NCBI RefSeq assembly: GCF_016653355.1
Contig: NZ_NHSK01000114.1
Span: 1-50,352 of the forward strand
Direction: 5' to 3'
Origin: Rhodoplanes elegans
GTDB taxonomy: Bacteria > Pseudomonadota > Alphaproteobacteria > Rhizobiales > Xanthobacteraceae
Length of the DNA: 50,352 nt
Part shown: piece by piece, positions 1-8,837 of the stretch
How the letters are laid out: each line of letters opens with the position of its first letter
Position numbering within the stretch: position 1 is the first letter of the stretch
The notes under the pieces: model-generated
What the model was told of the DNA's origin: nothing
Seen by the model: only the letters and a program-made list of their open reading frames with translations
Databases searched by the model: none
Made by a program: the position numbers and the translations under genes

Positions 1-2
1 CG

Positions 3-140
3 CTGCGCGCCTCGGCCTCGCCGATCGCCGAGTTGTTCGCGCGGCTGCGGCTCGCCGGCGCGGCGGGGGCGACGGCCGGCACCAGCGATCTCTCGACGGC
101 GGAGATCGACCGCCTGCTCGCCCGCGCCATGCCGGGGTGA
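3..140 (+). CDS. C-terminal end of an unidentified protein (5' truncated by window)
   Basis: An open frame enters from the left edge and stops with TGA at 138-140. It encodes about 45 residues with alternating hydrophobic and charged positions (for example AELFARLRLAG, then STAEIDRLLARAMPG), which looks like the helical tail of a real protein. Codon third positions are strongly G/C, as in the neighbouring genes. No family can be recognised from so short a piece, and no function is proposed. Confidence 0.4.
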   Translation: MRASASPIAELFARLRLAGAAGATAGTSDLSTAEIDRLLARAMPG

Positions 141-432
141 TCGCGGGTCCCGGCACGCCACGCCGCGCCGGACCACGTGGCCGCTCCGGGGCAACATCGT
201 GGCGATGCTGCGGCGCCGGTGCCATGGTCCTCGGCCGACGCTGATCCCCGAGCGGAAACAACAAGCTGCGTCATGTTGCGCCGCGGCGGAACCGACCGCG
301 CGGCCGCCTGTTGACGCCACGAGAGCCTGTCACCGCGACGTCACGACCCGGACGACCGGGGCGGCGACCTCGCGCCCCGCGCGGCGTGATCGTTGTCCGG
401 AGCGGGCTCGTCATCACATGGAGCAGAACACG

Positions 433-993
433 ATGAAGACGACGATTCGTTACGCCCTCGCGGCCGGTCTGGTCGGTGCGGTCGCCCTCGGCGCCGCCAC
501 CCCGAGCGAGGCGCAGTCCCGCAAGTCGATGCGCTACCAGGACCGTGTCGCCACGCAGTCCTACGCGCCGTCGGCGCAGGGCTATTACGGGCAGGGCTAT
601 TACGGCAATCCGGTTGCCGCCGGGGTCGGGGTCGCCGGTCAGGCGGCCCGCACCGGCGTCGGCCTCGCGGCCGGGGCGGTCGGGGCCGGCGTCGGCCTCG
701 CCACCGGCATCGCTGGGGCCGCGCTGAGCCCGCTCACGGGCGGCTACAATCCCGGGTGGCAGCCCGGCTATGAGGGTTACGCCTCGGCCGGCGGCCCGAT
801 CGCTCCGGTGACCGGCCCGGCCGGCGGCACCGCGTCGGTGGCCGGTAACGGCCAGTGCTGGATCTCGACCGACCTCAACCGTGGTTACGGGTATCTGGGC
901 GACTGTCGCACCCGTGGGGCCGACTTCGGCGTCGCCGCGATCACGGGCCAGGCCGGCACCCAGGGCACCGTGGTGCCGTATCCGCAGTACTGA
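433..993 (+). CDS. small exported protein, Gly/Ala-rich, unknown function
   Basis: A 186-residue protein starting MKTTIRYALAAG, with a clear Sec signal peptide (basic N-terminus, hydrophobic core, cleavage near PSEAQS at residues 25-30). The mature part has Tyr/Gly-rich repeats (YYGQGYYG), a glycine/alanine-rich stretch around residues 65-100 that could be amphipathic or membrane-associated, and a C-terminal region with two cysteines (GQCWIS, GDCRTRG) that could form a disulphide. The ATG at 433 was chosen because GGAG lies about 9 nt upstream; an ATG at 418 is also in frame. An ideal terminator follows directly. Function is unknown; it probably acts in the periplasm or cell envelope. Confidence 0.75.
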   Translation: MKTTIRYALAAGLVGAVALGAATPSEAQSRKSMRYQDRVATQSYAPSAQGYYGQGYYGNPVAAGVGVAGQAARTGVGLAAGAVGAGVGLATGIAGAALSPLTGGYNPGWQPGYEGYASAGGPIAPVTGPAGGTASVAGNGQCWISTDLNRGYGYLGDCRTRGADFGVAAITGQAGTQGTVVPYPQY

Positions 994-1012
994 TCGGCTT
1001 CAGCGCGACTGC

Positions 1013-1041
1013 AAAGGGCGGGTCTTCGGACCCGCCTTTTT
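1013..1041 (+). terminator. rho-independent terminator after the exported protein
   Basis: A GGCGGGTC stem (1017-1024), a TTCG tetraloop and GACCCGCC (1029-1036) are followed by five T residues (1037-1041). The stem is perfect and starts about 20 nt after the stop codon at 993. A-rich sequence on the other side may let it work weakly for the converging ruvX gene as well. Confidence 0.9.
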
Positions 1042-1064
1042 CATGTGCGACCGACGCGTCCGTC

Positions 1065-1541
1065 CTACGCCGGTCCGCGCAGCAGGCGGTCGAGGGCGCC
1101 TTGCAGGATGAAGATCGCGGCGTGCTGGTCGATCACCGCCTTGCGGCTCTTGCGGCTCGCGTCGGCGGCGATCAGCTCGCGCTCGACCGCGGCGGTCGAC
1201 AGCCGCTCGTCCCAAAGGCCGATCGGCAGCTCGGTCAGCTTCGCCAGGTTGCGGGCGAAGGCGCGGGTCGACTGGGCGCGCGGCCCCTCGCTGCCGTTCA
1301 TGTTGAGCGGCAGGCCGAGCACCAGCCCGGCGACGCGCCGCTCCGCAGCGAGCGCCAGCAGCCGGGTCGCGTCGTCGGTGAAGCGTTTTCGCGCGATGGT
1401 CTCGACGCCCGTCGCGAGGCGTCGATCCGGATCGCTCACCGCGACCCCGATGGTCTTGTCGCCGAGATCGAGGCCGATCAGGGCGCCACGCTCCGGCAGC
1501 AGGGGGGCGATCTCGACGAGGGGAAGAACGGGTGCGGGCAT
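1065..1541 (-). CDS. ruvX: Holliday junction resolvase-like protein RuvX/YqgF
   Basis: A 158-residue protein of the YqgF/RuvX family, an RNase H-fold nuclease linked to 16S rRNA 5'-end maturation and Holliday-junction resolution in the cytoplasm. Visible family motifs are the first catalytic Asp in GLDLGDKTIGVAVSD, the LVLGLPLNMNGSEGPRA loop, WDERLSTAAVE, and the last acidic residue in IDQHAAIFILQ. The length matches the family (140-160). The start MPAPVLPLVE at 1541 was chosen because it places the first strand at the usual distance from the N-terminus; upstream in-frame sequence lacks family similarity. It converges on the terminator at 1013-1041. Confidence 0.9.
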   Translation of the reverse strand: MPAPVLPLVEIAPLLPERGALIGLDLGDKTIGVAVSDPDRRLATGVETIARKRFTDDATRLLALAAERRVAGLVLGLPLNMNGSEGPRAQSTRAFARNLAKLTELPIGLWDERLSTAAVERELIAADASRKSRKAVIDQHAAIFILQGALDRLLRGPA

Positions 1542-1689
1542 GCGCCCGCCTAACACGGCGGACGAGGCCGCGCGAGTCTCGTGCCGGAACGACGGGAGCT
1601 GATTGACGCTTCGCCGCGCCTGCGGCTTATCTGGCCGCGGATGTGATCCGCGGCGCGAGCCGACATCGCGCAAAAAGGGGGAGTTCGTC

Positions 1690-2388
1690 ATGGAGATCAC
1701 CTGGTTCGGCCATTCCGCCTTCCGGCTCGACTTCAAGGGCACGGCCGTGCTGATCGACCCGTTCTTCACCGGCAATCCCGCCTTCGTCAGCGACCGCGCC
1801 GCGGCGATCGAGGGCGTCTCGCACATTCTCGTGACCCACGGCCACGGCGACCATGTCGGCGACACGCTCGGGATCGCCGCCGAGACCGGCGCGACGGTGA
1901 CGACCAACTACGATCTCGGCATGTGGCTGGTGTCGAAGGGGCTGAAGAACTTCAACCCGATGAATACGGGCGGCACCACGGACTTGGGCACCTTCACGGT
2001 GACGCTGGTGCGGGCCGACCACTCCTCCGGCGACCTCGTCGACGGCATTCCGATCGGGCTCGGCAATCCCAACGGCGTGATCGTCAAGGCGGCGGGCGAG
2101 CCGACCGTCTATCACATGGGCGACACCGACGTGTTCTCCGACATGGGGCTGATCGCCGAGCTGCACGCGCCGAAGATCGCCATGGTGCCGATCGGCGACC
2201 GCTTCACCATGGGCGCGAAGAGCGCGGCATTCGCCGTGAAGCGGTTCTTCCAGCTCGACGCCGTGATTCCCTGCCACTACGGCTCGTTCCCGATCGTCGA
2301 TCCGACCGCGGACAAGTTCGTCGCCGAGATGAAGGGCCACGCGACGCGGGTGATCGTGCCGGAGAAGGGACGGCGCGTGACGGTCTGA
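1690..2388 (+). CDS. UPF0173 metal-dependent hydrolase (metallo-beta-lactamase fold)
   Basis: A 232-residue protein opening [14 protein letters not shown], which is typical of the UPF0173 family. The metal-binding motif [10 protein letters not shown] (near residues 58-67) gives the HxHxDH signature. Later ligands are seen in RADHSSGD, in the MGDTDVF segment and in the terminal IPCHYGSFP. It is a predicted cytoplasmic Zn-dependent hydrolase with unknown natural substrate. The start at 1690 is preceded by GGGGGAG at a good spacing. Family assignment is firm; the reaction is not known. Confidence 0.9.
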   Translation: MEITWFGHSAFRLDFKGTAVLIDPFFTGNPAFVSDRAAAIEGVSHILVTHGHGDHVGDTLGIAAETGATVTTNYDLGMWLVSKGLKNFNPMNTGGTTDLGTFTVTLVRADHSSGDLVDGIPIGLGNPNGVIVKAAGEPTVYHMGDTDVFSDMGLIAELHAPKIAMVPIGDRFTMGAKSAAFAVKRFFQLDAVIPCHYGSFPIVDPTADKFVAEMKGHATRVIVPEKGRRVTV

Positions 2389-2554
2389 TTCTCCAACTTT
2401 TGGCGGCATTGCTTCGCCGCGCGGAATCGAACCACGCTCGCGTTTCGGCCCACCATGTTTTGTGGCCGACTCGCGGCGGCGTTCGGGAACTTTCGGGGCG
2501 CCGCGGCGTTATCACGAGACGGCCGTGTCCGCGTATGGCGTCTCGGGGACGATC

Positions 2555-3286
2555 ATGACTTCCCATTCATCCGGTAACTATTCGCTGTGGCCCGAGCGGG
2601 CCCGGCCGACCCGCCGTCGATTGTCGTTCGCGCGGCTCGGCGGCGTGGCCTCGGTGATGGTGGTGATCGCGGCGGCCGGTTACATGGTCGTCGACGAGAT
2701 GACCCGCAACTCCGCCCTCGACGCGCCGATCGGCCGGAGCTGGGAGGATTACGCGGCGACGACCGGTGCAGGCACGGTTGGTGCAGGCACGGTCGGGCTT
2801 GCGCCAGCCGCCACCCAAGCGCCCGTCGCGAACGCGCCGGCGGCCGCCGCTGCAACGTCGGCCGCCCCGTCCGCCGCACCGCGCCAACGGCGCGGGGTGT
2901 CGGCGACCGCCCTGACGCCGATCGGCACCGCCGGCCCGAGCCGGTCGACGGACGGTCGGCGGGTGCCCGACGGGCGGCCCCCGATCGACCCGGCGACGAC
3001 GTCGGCGGTCGCGGCTCCGCCGCCGGCCCCGGTGGCGTCCGCCCCGGCGGCGTCCGCGCCGCCTGCGACCGGCGAGCCGCCCAAGGAGGCCATCATGGCC
3101 GCCGGCGAGGACAAGCCCGCGGCCGAGCCGGCGAAGCCGAAAAAGAAGAAGGCCGTCCGCCGCAAGCCGCGGACCGAGACGGTCGACCAGGGCTGGGGCG
3201 GCAATCGCCGCGCCGACGCTTGGCAGCGCAACGGCTGGGGCCAGAGCTGGGGTGGCCAGCGGCAGGGCGGCTTCTTCCCCTACTGA
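2555..3286 (+). CDS. single-pass membrane protein with Ala/Pro-rich linker, hypothetical
   Basis: A 243-residue protein. A short basic cytoplasmic N-terminus (RARPTRRRLSF) is followed by one transmembrane segment (about residues 29-47, VASVMVVIAAAGYMVV), then a long Ala/Pro/Thr-rich region, a Lys cluster (KPKKKKAVRRKPR) and a Trp/Gly/Gln-rich tail ending QGGFFPY. A perfect-but-one 15-bp direct repeat at 2765-2779 and 2780-2794 encodes GAGTV twice. The lysine-rich section could bind nucleic acid or cell wall, but no family is recognised. Start chosen at the ATG after GGGGAC. Confidence 0.65.
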   Translation: MTSHSSGNYSLWPERARPTRRRLSFARLGGVASVMVVIAAAGYMVVDEMTRNSALDAPIGRSWEDYAATTGAGTVGAGTVGLAPAATQAPVANAPAAAAATSAAPSAAPRQRRGVSATALTPIGTAGPSRSTDGRRVPDGRPPIDPATTSAVAAPPPAPVASAPAASAPPATGEPPKEAIMAAGEDKPAAEPAKPKKKKAVRRKPRTETVDQGWGGNRRADAWQRNGWGQSWGGQRQGGFFPY

Positions 3287-3493
3287 CCCGTTCTCGAACC
3301 CGTCTCCGACTCCGGCTCGACAAGGCCGACGACGGCCGGCCGTGCGACCCGGCGACGACCGACGATCCCGTTCGGCCGCCTCGCGAAGGTGGCGATCGCC
3401 CACCGGCCGCCGGCCCGGTGTTCCTCGGAGGTTTCTTCGAGGCTCGTGGCGGCTTTTCCTGTGGCGCCAGGAAACCGATCTCGCGTTGGGTAA

Positions 3494-3507
3494 TTGACAA
3501 CCGTCAG
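3494..3507 (+). promoter_or_regulatory. FNR/FixK-type box upstream of creA
   Basis: The sequence TTGACAACCGTCAG is one base away from the TTGA-N6-TCAA pattern used by CRP/FNR-family regulators in alphaproteobacteria. Its centre (3500.5) lies about 73 bp before the creA start, which would place a class II promoter start near 3542. The match is by eye only. Confidence 0.4.
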
Positions 3508-3573
3508 GATGATCCTGTCTCGACACCGCGCGGGCCGTTCCGGTTCGCGGTGTCGTTTTCAACGGAGCTGGAA

Positions 3574-4137
3574 ATGCAAGGTGTTGTCGACGAGTCGCGG
3601 CGGTTCTCCCGACAGGCGCGCGGCGTCATCGCGACCGTCGCGATGGCGCTCGGCCTCGGTCTCGCGAGCGTCGTGCCGGCCGCTGCGGCCGAGGAGCCGG
3701 ACCTGATCTTCCGCCGGTCGACCGTGTTCAAGTGGCTGAGCCCCAACGACAAGCTGGCGACCTACGGGCTCGACGACCCGGAGGTCGAGGGCGTCGCCTG
3801 CCACTTCACGGTGCCCGAGAAGGGCGGCTTCAAGGGCTGGCTCGGGCTGGCCGAGGAGGTCTCCGACATCTCGCTCGCCTGCCGGCAGATCGGTCCCGTG
3901 CGATTCAAGAAAAAGTTCGAGCAGGGCGAGGACGTGTTCCGTCAGCGCCGCTCCCTCTTCTTCAAGAAGATGCAGATCGTCCGCGGCTGCGACGTGAAGC
4001 GAAACGTACTAGTTTATATGGTCTACTCAGATCGGATCATCGAGGGCTCGCCGAAGAACTCGACGTCGAGCGTGCCGATCATGCCGTGGGGCGCCGCCGA
4101 CACGGCGGTGCAACGCTGCGGGGATTTCGTGGAGTAA
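3574..4137 (+). CDS. creA: CreA family periplasmic protein
   Basis: A 187-residue protein with an N-terminal signal peptide (hydrophobic core VAMALGLGLASVVPAAAA, cleavage after about residue 40). The mature part reads RRSTVFKWLSPNDKLATYGLDDPEVEGVACHFT and GWLGLAEEVSDISLACRQIGPV, the diagnostic blocks of the CreA family. It retains a cysteine pair in CHF/CRQ and two later cysteines (RGCDV, RCGDF). CreA proteins are exported and of unknown biochemical role. ATG 3574 has GGAG about 9 nt upstream. A possible FNR/FixK box lies in the promoter. Confidence 0.88.
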   Translation: MQGVVDESRRFSRQARGVIATVAMALGLGLASVVPAAAAEEPDLIFRRSTVFKWLSPNDKLATYGLDDPEVEGVACHFTVPEKGGFKGWLGLAEEVSDISLACRQIGPVRFKKKFEQGEDVFRQRRSLFFKKMQIVRGCDVKRNVLVYMVYSDRIIEGSPKNSTSSVPIMPWGAADTAVQRCGDFVE

Positions 4138-4144
4138 CGTTGTC

Positions 4145-4172
4145 GCCCGCGGCGACGCGCGTCGCCGCGGGC
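4145..4172. terminator. perfect 28-bp palindrome, probable transcription end hairpin
   Basis: GCCCGCGGCGACGC is followed immediately by its exact reverse complement, 7 nt after the creA stop. There is no T-run, so it may be a rho-dependent or RNA-stabilising 3' hairpin rather than a classical terminator. The remaining stretch to the next gene (4173-4601) holds an FNR-type box and no gene that I can support. Confidence 0.6.
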
Positions 4173-4366
4173 GCCCCGGTGCGACGTCCGTTACGGCGGA
4201 CGTCAGGCCTGGTATTTCGATCCGCCCTGATTTCCACAGTTGCGCACCCGTCCTCCTCTGCCCTGTACTCGTGCGCGGGCAGGAGCAGGGCGGATCGGGA
4301 TGCAGGTGCGAACGAGCGGGCCGGCGCGGCAGCGGCCAGCCGGAACGATCTTCGAACGGTACCGGC

Positions 4367-4380
4367 TTGACACTGGTCAA
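4367..4380. promoter_or_regulatory. FNR/FixK-type box upstream of the HWE kinase gene
   Basis: TTGACACTGGTCAA matches TTGA-N6-TCAA with symmetric TTGAC/GTCAA arms. It lies 222 bp before the kinase start, in an otherwise gene-free region. It could activate the kinase gene under low oxygen. Confidence 0.5.
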
Positions 4381-4601
4381 CGCGCCGGCGGCCGGGGTTG
4401 TCCAGGAGTTCAGTCGGCAAGGGTGGTCCCGCAGGCCCCGGGACGAGCCGGTTCGAGGCTCGGTGTGAGGCCGCTCACATTGCAGACCGTCCGTATCACC
4501 CAAAGTGGCGACGGATTAGGAAGTTCCACGCGTGACACGGACGACGGGTCTGGTTGCCGGACTGCGCGTCCTGCAATAGCCTGACCGCGACAGTGACCGA
4601 G

Positions 4602-5585
4602 ATGCGGGATCCACGCGACATTGTTCACATGATCCTCGAGTCGGGGCCGAGCGGGCTGGTCCTGGTGGACGGCGGCGCGCGCATCGTTTTCGCGAACGAG
4701 CACGCCGAGGAGCTGCTCGGCTTCGCGCGCGGCGAGCTCGTCGGGCAGCCGATCGAGTGCCTGGTCCCGGACCGCTTCCGCGACGGCCATCCGGATCTCC
4801 GCCGCGTGTTCGACCTGTCGCCGCGCGACCGCCCGATGGGGATGGGGCGCGACCTGGCGGCGCGCCGCAAGGACGGCAGCGAGTTCCCGGTCGAGATCGC
4901 GCTCAAGCCGATGACGGTCGACGGCCGCGCCTATGTGCTGGCCGAGCTGGTCGACATCACCGAGCGCAAGCGCACCGAGGATCGCCAGAGGCTGCTGATC
5001 GGCGAGCTCAATCACCGCATCCAGAACCTGTTCGCCGTGATCCAGTCGGTGGCGCTGTCGAGCCTGTCGGGCGAGCGGCCGCTGCGCGAGGCGCGCGACG
5101 TGTTCATCGACCGCCTGCAGTCGCTCGGCCGTGCCTACACCTTGATGACCGAGCAGGAGTGGCGCGGGGCGCCGCTGCGTCAGATTCTCGCCTCCGAGAC
5201 CTCGGCCTTCTCGGACCGCGTCACCCTCGACGGGGTCGAGGTGATGGTGAAGCAGAACGCCGCGCAGAGCTTCGCGCTGCTGCTGCACGAGCTCACCACC
5301 AACGCCGTGAAATACGGTGCACTGTCGGCACCCGAGGGCAGCATCGCGGTGCGCTGGAGCGTCGAGCGCGATCTGCGACCGATGGCCTTCGTGCTGTCGT
5401 GGCAGGAGGACGGCGGGCCGACCGTCGCGCCGCCGACCCGCAGCGGCTACGGCCGCAAGATCATCGAGGATACGATGCGGCGGATCGGCAAGCACTCGAT
5501 CGAATATGCGCCGCAGGGCCTGAAGTACCGCATGGAAGCGCCGCTCGAGAAGGTCGGCTGGGTGGTGGACGACTCTGCCATCTGA
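4602..5585 (+). CDS. PAS-domain HWE-family sensor histidine kinase
   Basis: A 327-residue soluble kinase. Residues about 10-125 form a PAS domain (LVLVDGGARIVFANEHAEELLGF), ending with the typical VDITERKR linker. The phosphoacceptor region is ELNHRIQNLFAVIQS. The ATPase part has the HWE hallmarks: a His in the N box (LHELTTNAVKYGAL) and the Trp-x-Glu motif (LSWQEDGGP). No membrane segment is seen, so it senses a cytoplasmic cue. No response regulator is adjacent; HWE kinases often feed general-stress (PhyR-type) pathways. The start is uncertain: ATG 4602 was chosen, while GTG 4593 and TTG 4554 are in frame. Confidence 0.85.
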   Translation: MRDPRDIVHMILESGPSGLVLVDGGARIVFANEHAEELLGFARGELVGQPIECLVPDRFRDGHPDLRRVFDLSPRDRPMGMGRDLAARRKDGSEFPVEIALKPMTVDGRAYVLAELVDITERKRTEDRQRLLIGELNHRIQNLFAVIQSVALSSLSGERPLREARDVFIDRLQSLGRAYTLMTEQEWRGAPLRQILASETSAFSDRVTLDGVEVMVKQNAAQSFALLLHELTTNAVKYGALSAPEGSIAVRWSVERDLRPMAFVLSWQEDGGPTVAPPTRSGYGRKIIEDTMRRIGKHSIEYAPQGLKYRMEAPLEKVGWVVDDSAI

Positions 5586-5819
5586 AAGCGCGATCATTTG
5601 GAGACGCGGCCATTCGAGCCTCGGCCGCCAACCGCTGTTTCGCGAATAGTGCGATATGCCGTGAGCCGATACCGGGCTGACGATGTTCGTTGCCGAGGCG
5701 ACACGGTTTTGTCACGATCGGACCTGCAGCGATTGATTTACCGCGGCTGTGCGGAGCGAATGAGGTAGAGTTTTAGTTGTTGCGCGGATCTCGTGACGCC
5801 ATGGGCGCCTGCATATTCG

Positions 5820-6560
5820 ATGAGTTGGAACACCGAGCTCGCATATTTCGTGACGCCGAAGTCCGGCCCGATGCGCCCGATGCGCACGCTGGTGGACGTG
5901 AACCGGGCGTTGCTCGACGATCTGCCGTTCGTCTCCCGGCTCCGTCCGCATTGGGCCGCGGTGGCGCGGCTGCTGCTGATCGCCTCCGACACGGGATCGA
6001 CAATCGACGTTCGCTTGGCGACTGACGCGCTGGTCCGCGCGCTCGAGACCGAGGGATGGATGACGCGGGCGCGCGGCACTGTCGCGCTGTCGCCGTCCGA
6101 CAAAACGCAATCGCCCGCGGAGCGCGGCCAAGTGTCGACATCGGTGTCGAGCTCGGGCGTCGCCGTGACCCTGCCGGCCGCGCGGGCCGGCGCGACCCCG
6201 ATGGCCGTTGCGATCGCGCCGTGTCGTGACGCCGCAGCCGACGGATATGCAGCACCAGACGTCGTCGGGCCGTCAGACTTTGAAGCATCAGTCTTCGAGG
6301 CACCGGCTTTCGAGGCGACAGTCTTCGAGGCACCGGTCTTCGAGCAACCCGTCTCCGAGGCACCGATCTTCGGTGCGCCCGGGTATCGGCCGGGCGAGGT
6401 CGTCGGTCCGACCGCGCGGGTGCTGGACGATACAGAAGACCTGCCGGGCCTGATCCTGCGGAAGCTGCCGGGCGCGCCGGCGCGCGCTGGCGCGCCGAGC
6501 CGGGCGATCGGCAGCCGTCAGGGACGCGGGACGCGGCGGCCGGCCGACACGAAGCTGTAG
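5820..6560 (+). CDS. hypothetical protein with pentapeptide FEAPV-type repeats
   Basis: A 246-residue protein. The N-terminal 75 residues (MSWNTELAYFVTPKSGPMRPMRTLVDVNRALLDDL is the start region) look like a small helical domain. They are followed by a disordered Ala/Pro-rich part, six to seven imperfect FEAPV-like repeats (encoded at 6279-6380), and a basic C-terminus. The start at 5820 was chosen because the conserved-looking segment begins there; an upstream ATG at 5793 is possible. The last 43 bp overlap the 3' end of the converging DUF3124 gene. Function is unknown. Confidence 0.6.
   Translation: MSWNTELAYFVTPKSGPMRPMRTLVDVNRALLDDLPFVSRLRPHWAAVARLLLIASDTGSTIDVRLATDALVRALETEGWMTRARGTVALSPSDKTQSPAERGQVSTSVSSSGVAVTLPAARAGATPMAVAIAPCRDAAADGYAAPDVVGPSDFEASVFEAPAFEATVFEAPVFEQPVSEAPIFGAPGYRPGEVVGPTARVLDDTEDLPGLILRKLPGAPARAGAPSRAIGSRQGRGTRRPADTKL
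6279..6380 (+). repeat. 15-bp tandem coding repeat (about 6.8 units)
   Basis: Units resembling TTCGAGGCACCGGTC repeat head to tail, each encoding FEA(P/S/T)(V/A/I). Later units drift (FEQPV, SEAPI, FGAP). Such an array can change length by slippage. Confidence 0.8.
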
Positions 6561-7069
6561 CCCTGGGTGCCCTGGACGGCGACCATCACGGCCTCGATCA
6601 CCGGCTCGGCGTCGGCGGCCGGCGCCGCCCAGTCGACCACGAAGCTCGCGCCGATGCCGCCGCGCACGTCCTCCTGGGCGATCACCACCTGCATCGACGC
6701 ATAGGGCTTCAACGCCACCGGCTTGTCGAGCGTCCGCTCGACCAGCCGTCCGGCCTGATCGCGATACTCGATCGCGTCGATCACCAGCACATCCTTGGCC
6801 GAGGCGTTGTGGATCGACAGAAGCCCGGAGAAATTGATCTTGGTGCGGCCGCCGCCGGCGATGACGGTGGAATGCAGCGGGATCAGCGTGCGGCCGCGCG
6901 CGGCCGGCGGTCCCGCCGGCACCGTGGCGGTCGCGTCGGGCAGCAGCATCACGGCCTGCTCGGCGCGGGCCGGACACGGCGCCACGAGCCCGGCGATCAG
7001 GACGACCGGCAGCAGGGACGCGCCGAGCGCGAGCGCGCCGGCGCGGGAGCGATGCGGGGCGGACGGCAC
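6518..7069 (-). CDS. DUF3124 family exported protein
   Basis: A 183-residue protein starting with GTG at 7069, preceded by GGAGG at 5-6 nt spacing. The signal peptide is clear (GALALGASLLPVVLIAGLVA, then CPARAEQ). The mature part contains the family blocks: LLSIHNASAKDVLVIDAIEYRD, LDKPVALKPYASMQVVIAQED, GGIGASFVVDW, and IEAVMVAVQGTQGYSFVSAGR. DUF3124 proteins are periplasmic or lipid-associated and of unknown role. The Cys near the cleavage site could be a lipobox variant, but that is weak. It converges on the repeat protein with a 43-bp overlap. Confidence 0.8.
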   Translation of the reverse strand: MPSAPHRSRAGALALGASLLPVVLIAGLVAPCPARAEQAVMLLPDATATVPAGPPAARGRTLIPLHSTVIAGGGRTKINFSGLLSIHNASAKDVLVIDAIEYRDQAGRLVERTLDKPVALKPYASMQVVIAQEDVRGGIGASFVVDWAAPAADAEPVIEAVMVAVQGTQGYSFVSAGRRVPRP

Positions 7070-7137
7070 GGTTGCCTCCTCCAGATGAGCTGGCCGGTGG
7101 ACGACCCCGGCCGGCGACGCGACGGCGCGAACGGACC

Positions 7138-7515
7138 TCAGCAGCACAGCCCGTCGACAGCGCAGCCGCAGCGGCCGTAGACGAGGTGCGGATACCAGTA
7201 GGCGGTCTTGGCGTCGCCCCGTGGCCCGTAGGGATAGACTTTGGTGCGCACGGCCTTGCCGTAGATCGCCGGCACGCCGTAAGCCCAGCCAACGGGCGGT
7301 ACGGACCAGGTCGGCGGTGTCCATGTCCGAACGACCACGAAGGACCCGACGAAGGTTCGGCCGCTGCGATGGCCAGCCTCCGACGGCGACGCCAGGGCGA
7401 CGCTCGCCAGCCCGGCCAGGAGGGCGGTGAATCGGGCGACGCTCCCGCGGGAGCGTGGGCGACGTCGGAGGGCGGGGGTCTCGGTCGGCCGTTCGGCGGA
7501 GATCTCGGATGTCAT
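7138..7515 (-). CDS. small exported protein, unknown
   Basis: A 125-residue protein with a long basic N-terminal region (RRRPRSRGS), a hydrophobic core (VARFTALLAGLASVALA) and a probable cleavage site before GHRSG. The mature domain is Trp/Pro/Tyr-rich (TPPTWSVPPVGWAYG) and ends in a cysteine cluster (GRCGCAVDGLCC). It lies upstream of the DUF3124 gene on the same strand with a 68-bp gap, so the two may share a transcript. No family is recognised. Confidence 0.6.
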   Translation of the reverse strand: MTSEISAERPTETPALRRRPRSRGSVARFTALLAGLASVALASPSEAGHRSGRTFVGSFVVVRTWTPPTWSVPPVGWAYGVPAIYGKAVRTKVYPYGPRGDAKTAYWYPHLVYGRCGCAVDGLCC

Positions 7516-7621
7516 GGCGCGGTCCAGTCCTCGGGTGCGAGTCGGGGGCTCGGCGGCATCGACCGACTATAGCCGAGGCGCGCCCGGACGACACCGCGCG
7601 TGCACGTCGCTTGCGGGCTGA

Positions 7622-8830
7622 TCAGCGCCTCGGCCGCCCGAGAATGTCGTCGATCGCGCCGCGGATGGCGTCGGCGGGATCGCCGGCGCACCGGTCGCCG
7701 GAGGTGTGGTCGAGCCGCGCCGACACGGCCCGGTGCGGGACCGCGACGAATCCGGTCGGTGCGGCGTCCGGAAGAAGGACTCTGAGCAGCGGATCGCCGA
7801 CCACGAGGTCGGCGTCCTCGGCCGCGAGCCAGGCGGCCGCGTGCTCCTCGTGCGCGAGCCGACAGTCGCCCGGCTCCGCCAGCGTCTCGTCGAAGGCGAA
7901 GAACGAGGCGACCCGGATCCTCGCGCCGTCGCGCCTCCGCCGCAGGGCGGCCCGGATCGCGCCCATGTGGATCTGCTCGCCGACCAGCGCGACCGTCTGG
8001 CGACCGGCTCCGGCGTCGTCCGGGGCCGGGACAAGGCCGGGTGCCGGCGCCGGTTCCGACGGCTCGCCCGCTGCGGCGCGCGCGAGCACGACCGCGAGGG
8101 CGGCCTCGTCGTGCTCATCGAGCGGCAGGCCGGTGACGAACGGAATGCCCCAGCGGCGCTCCATGAAGCGGGCGAGCGGCAGCGCCGCGGCGGCGACCAC
8201 CAGGTTGACGGCGGCGCCTGCGGCGCGGCCGAGCGCGTCGAGCCCGGACTCCTGGCCCCAGATCGAGACGAGCGGCAGGTCGGCGCGGTCGAGGACGCGG
8301 CGCAGCCGCACGAGCGTCGCGCCGTCGATGTCGTCGAGCGGCGAGGCGCCGAGAATGTTGGCGCCGGCCGGCGGCTCCTCCGGCTCGGCGACGAACCGCT
8401 TCGCCACCGCCAGGAACGCCGCCGACAGCCCCTTGTCGTAGAGGCCGAGGCCCGTGGTCGCGAAGCCGAAGGCGGGCAGGCCGGTCTCGTGCTCGACCAG
8501 ATTGGCGAAGCCGTCGACGTCGAATCCGACCAGCATCGGCACCGGGCTCGCCACCACGGCGACGAAGCCGTGGTCGGCCTCGCGCGTCGCGCGGAGGATG
8601 TTGTCGAGCAGCTTCTGGTCGTTGCCCATGATCGCGTCGAACTCGCGAAGCCCCGAGCAGAACACGCTCGACCGCCCCGAGAACCAGCGCGGCTCGTCGT
8701 AGCCCGTGTAGCTGCCGGTGCAGCCGGAGGCGTCGTGAATCACCACGAGGCCGCCGAGATCGTGCAGCGCCGAGGCGACGCCGGAATAGTCGGCCGCGAA
8801 GGGCGGCAGCCGGGTCAGCAAAAAGCTCAT
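7622..8830 (-). CDS. NifK-like subunit of an uncharacterised nitrogenase-like reductase
   Basis: A 402-residue member of the nitrogenase component 1 superfamily (NifK/BchB side). The conserved opening is present: a Leu-Pro-Pro segment, an SGVASALHDLGGLVVIHDASGC block with Cys37 (equivalent by position to a P-cluster cysteine of NifK), GYDEPRW, and an AIMGNDQKLLDNI stretch. Cys58 is the only other early cysteine. Where NifK has its third P-cluster cysteine this protein reads ASPVPMLVGFD, with no cysteine. The protein is shorter than NifK. I infer the beta-like half of a D2K2-type complex carrying a simple [4Fe-4S] cluster rather than a P-cluster. It is the last gene of the receptor-H-D-K series. 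Substrate unknown. Confidence 0.82.
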   Translation of the reverse strand: MSFLLTRLPPFAADYSGVASALHDLGGLVVIHDASGCTGSYTGYDEPRWFSGRSSVFCSGLREFDAIMGNDQKLLDNILRATREADHGFVAVVASPVPMLVGFDVDGFANLVEHETGLPAFGFATTGLGLYDKGLSAAFLAVAKRFVAEPEEPPAGANILGASPLDDIDGATLVRLRRVLDRADLPLVSIWGQESGLDALGRAAGAAVNLVVAAAALPLARFMERRWGIPFVTGLPLDEHDEAALAVVLARAAAGEPSEPAPAPGLVPAPDDAGAGRQTVALVGEQIHMGAIRAALRRRRDGARIRVASFFAFDETLAEPGDCRLAHEEHAAAWLAAEDADLVVGDPLLRVLLPDAAPTGFVAVPHRAVSARLDHTSGDRCAGDPADAIRGAIDDILGRPRR

Positions 8831-8837
8831 CTCGTCC

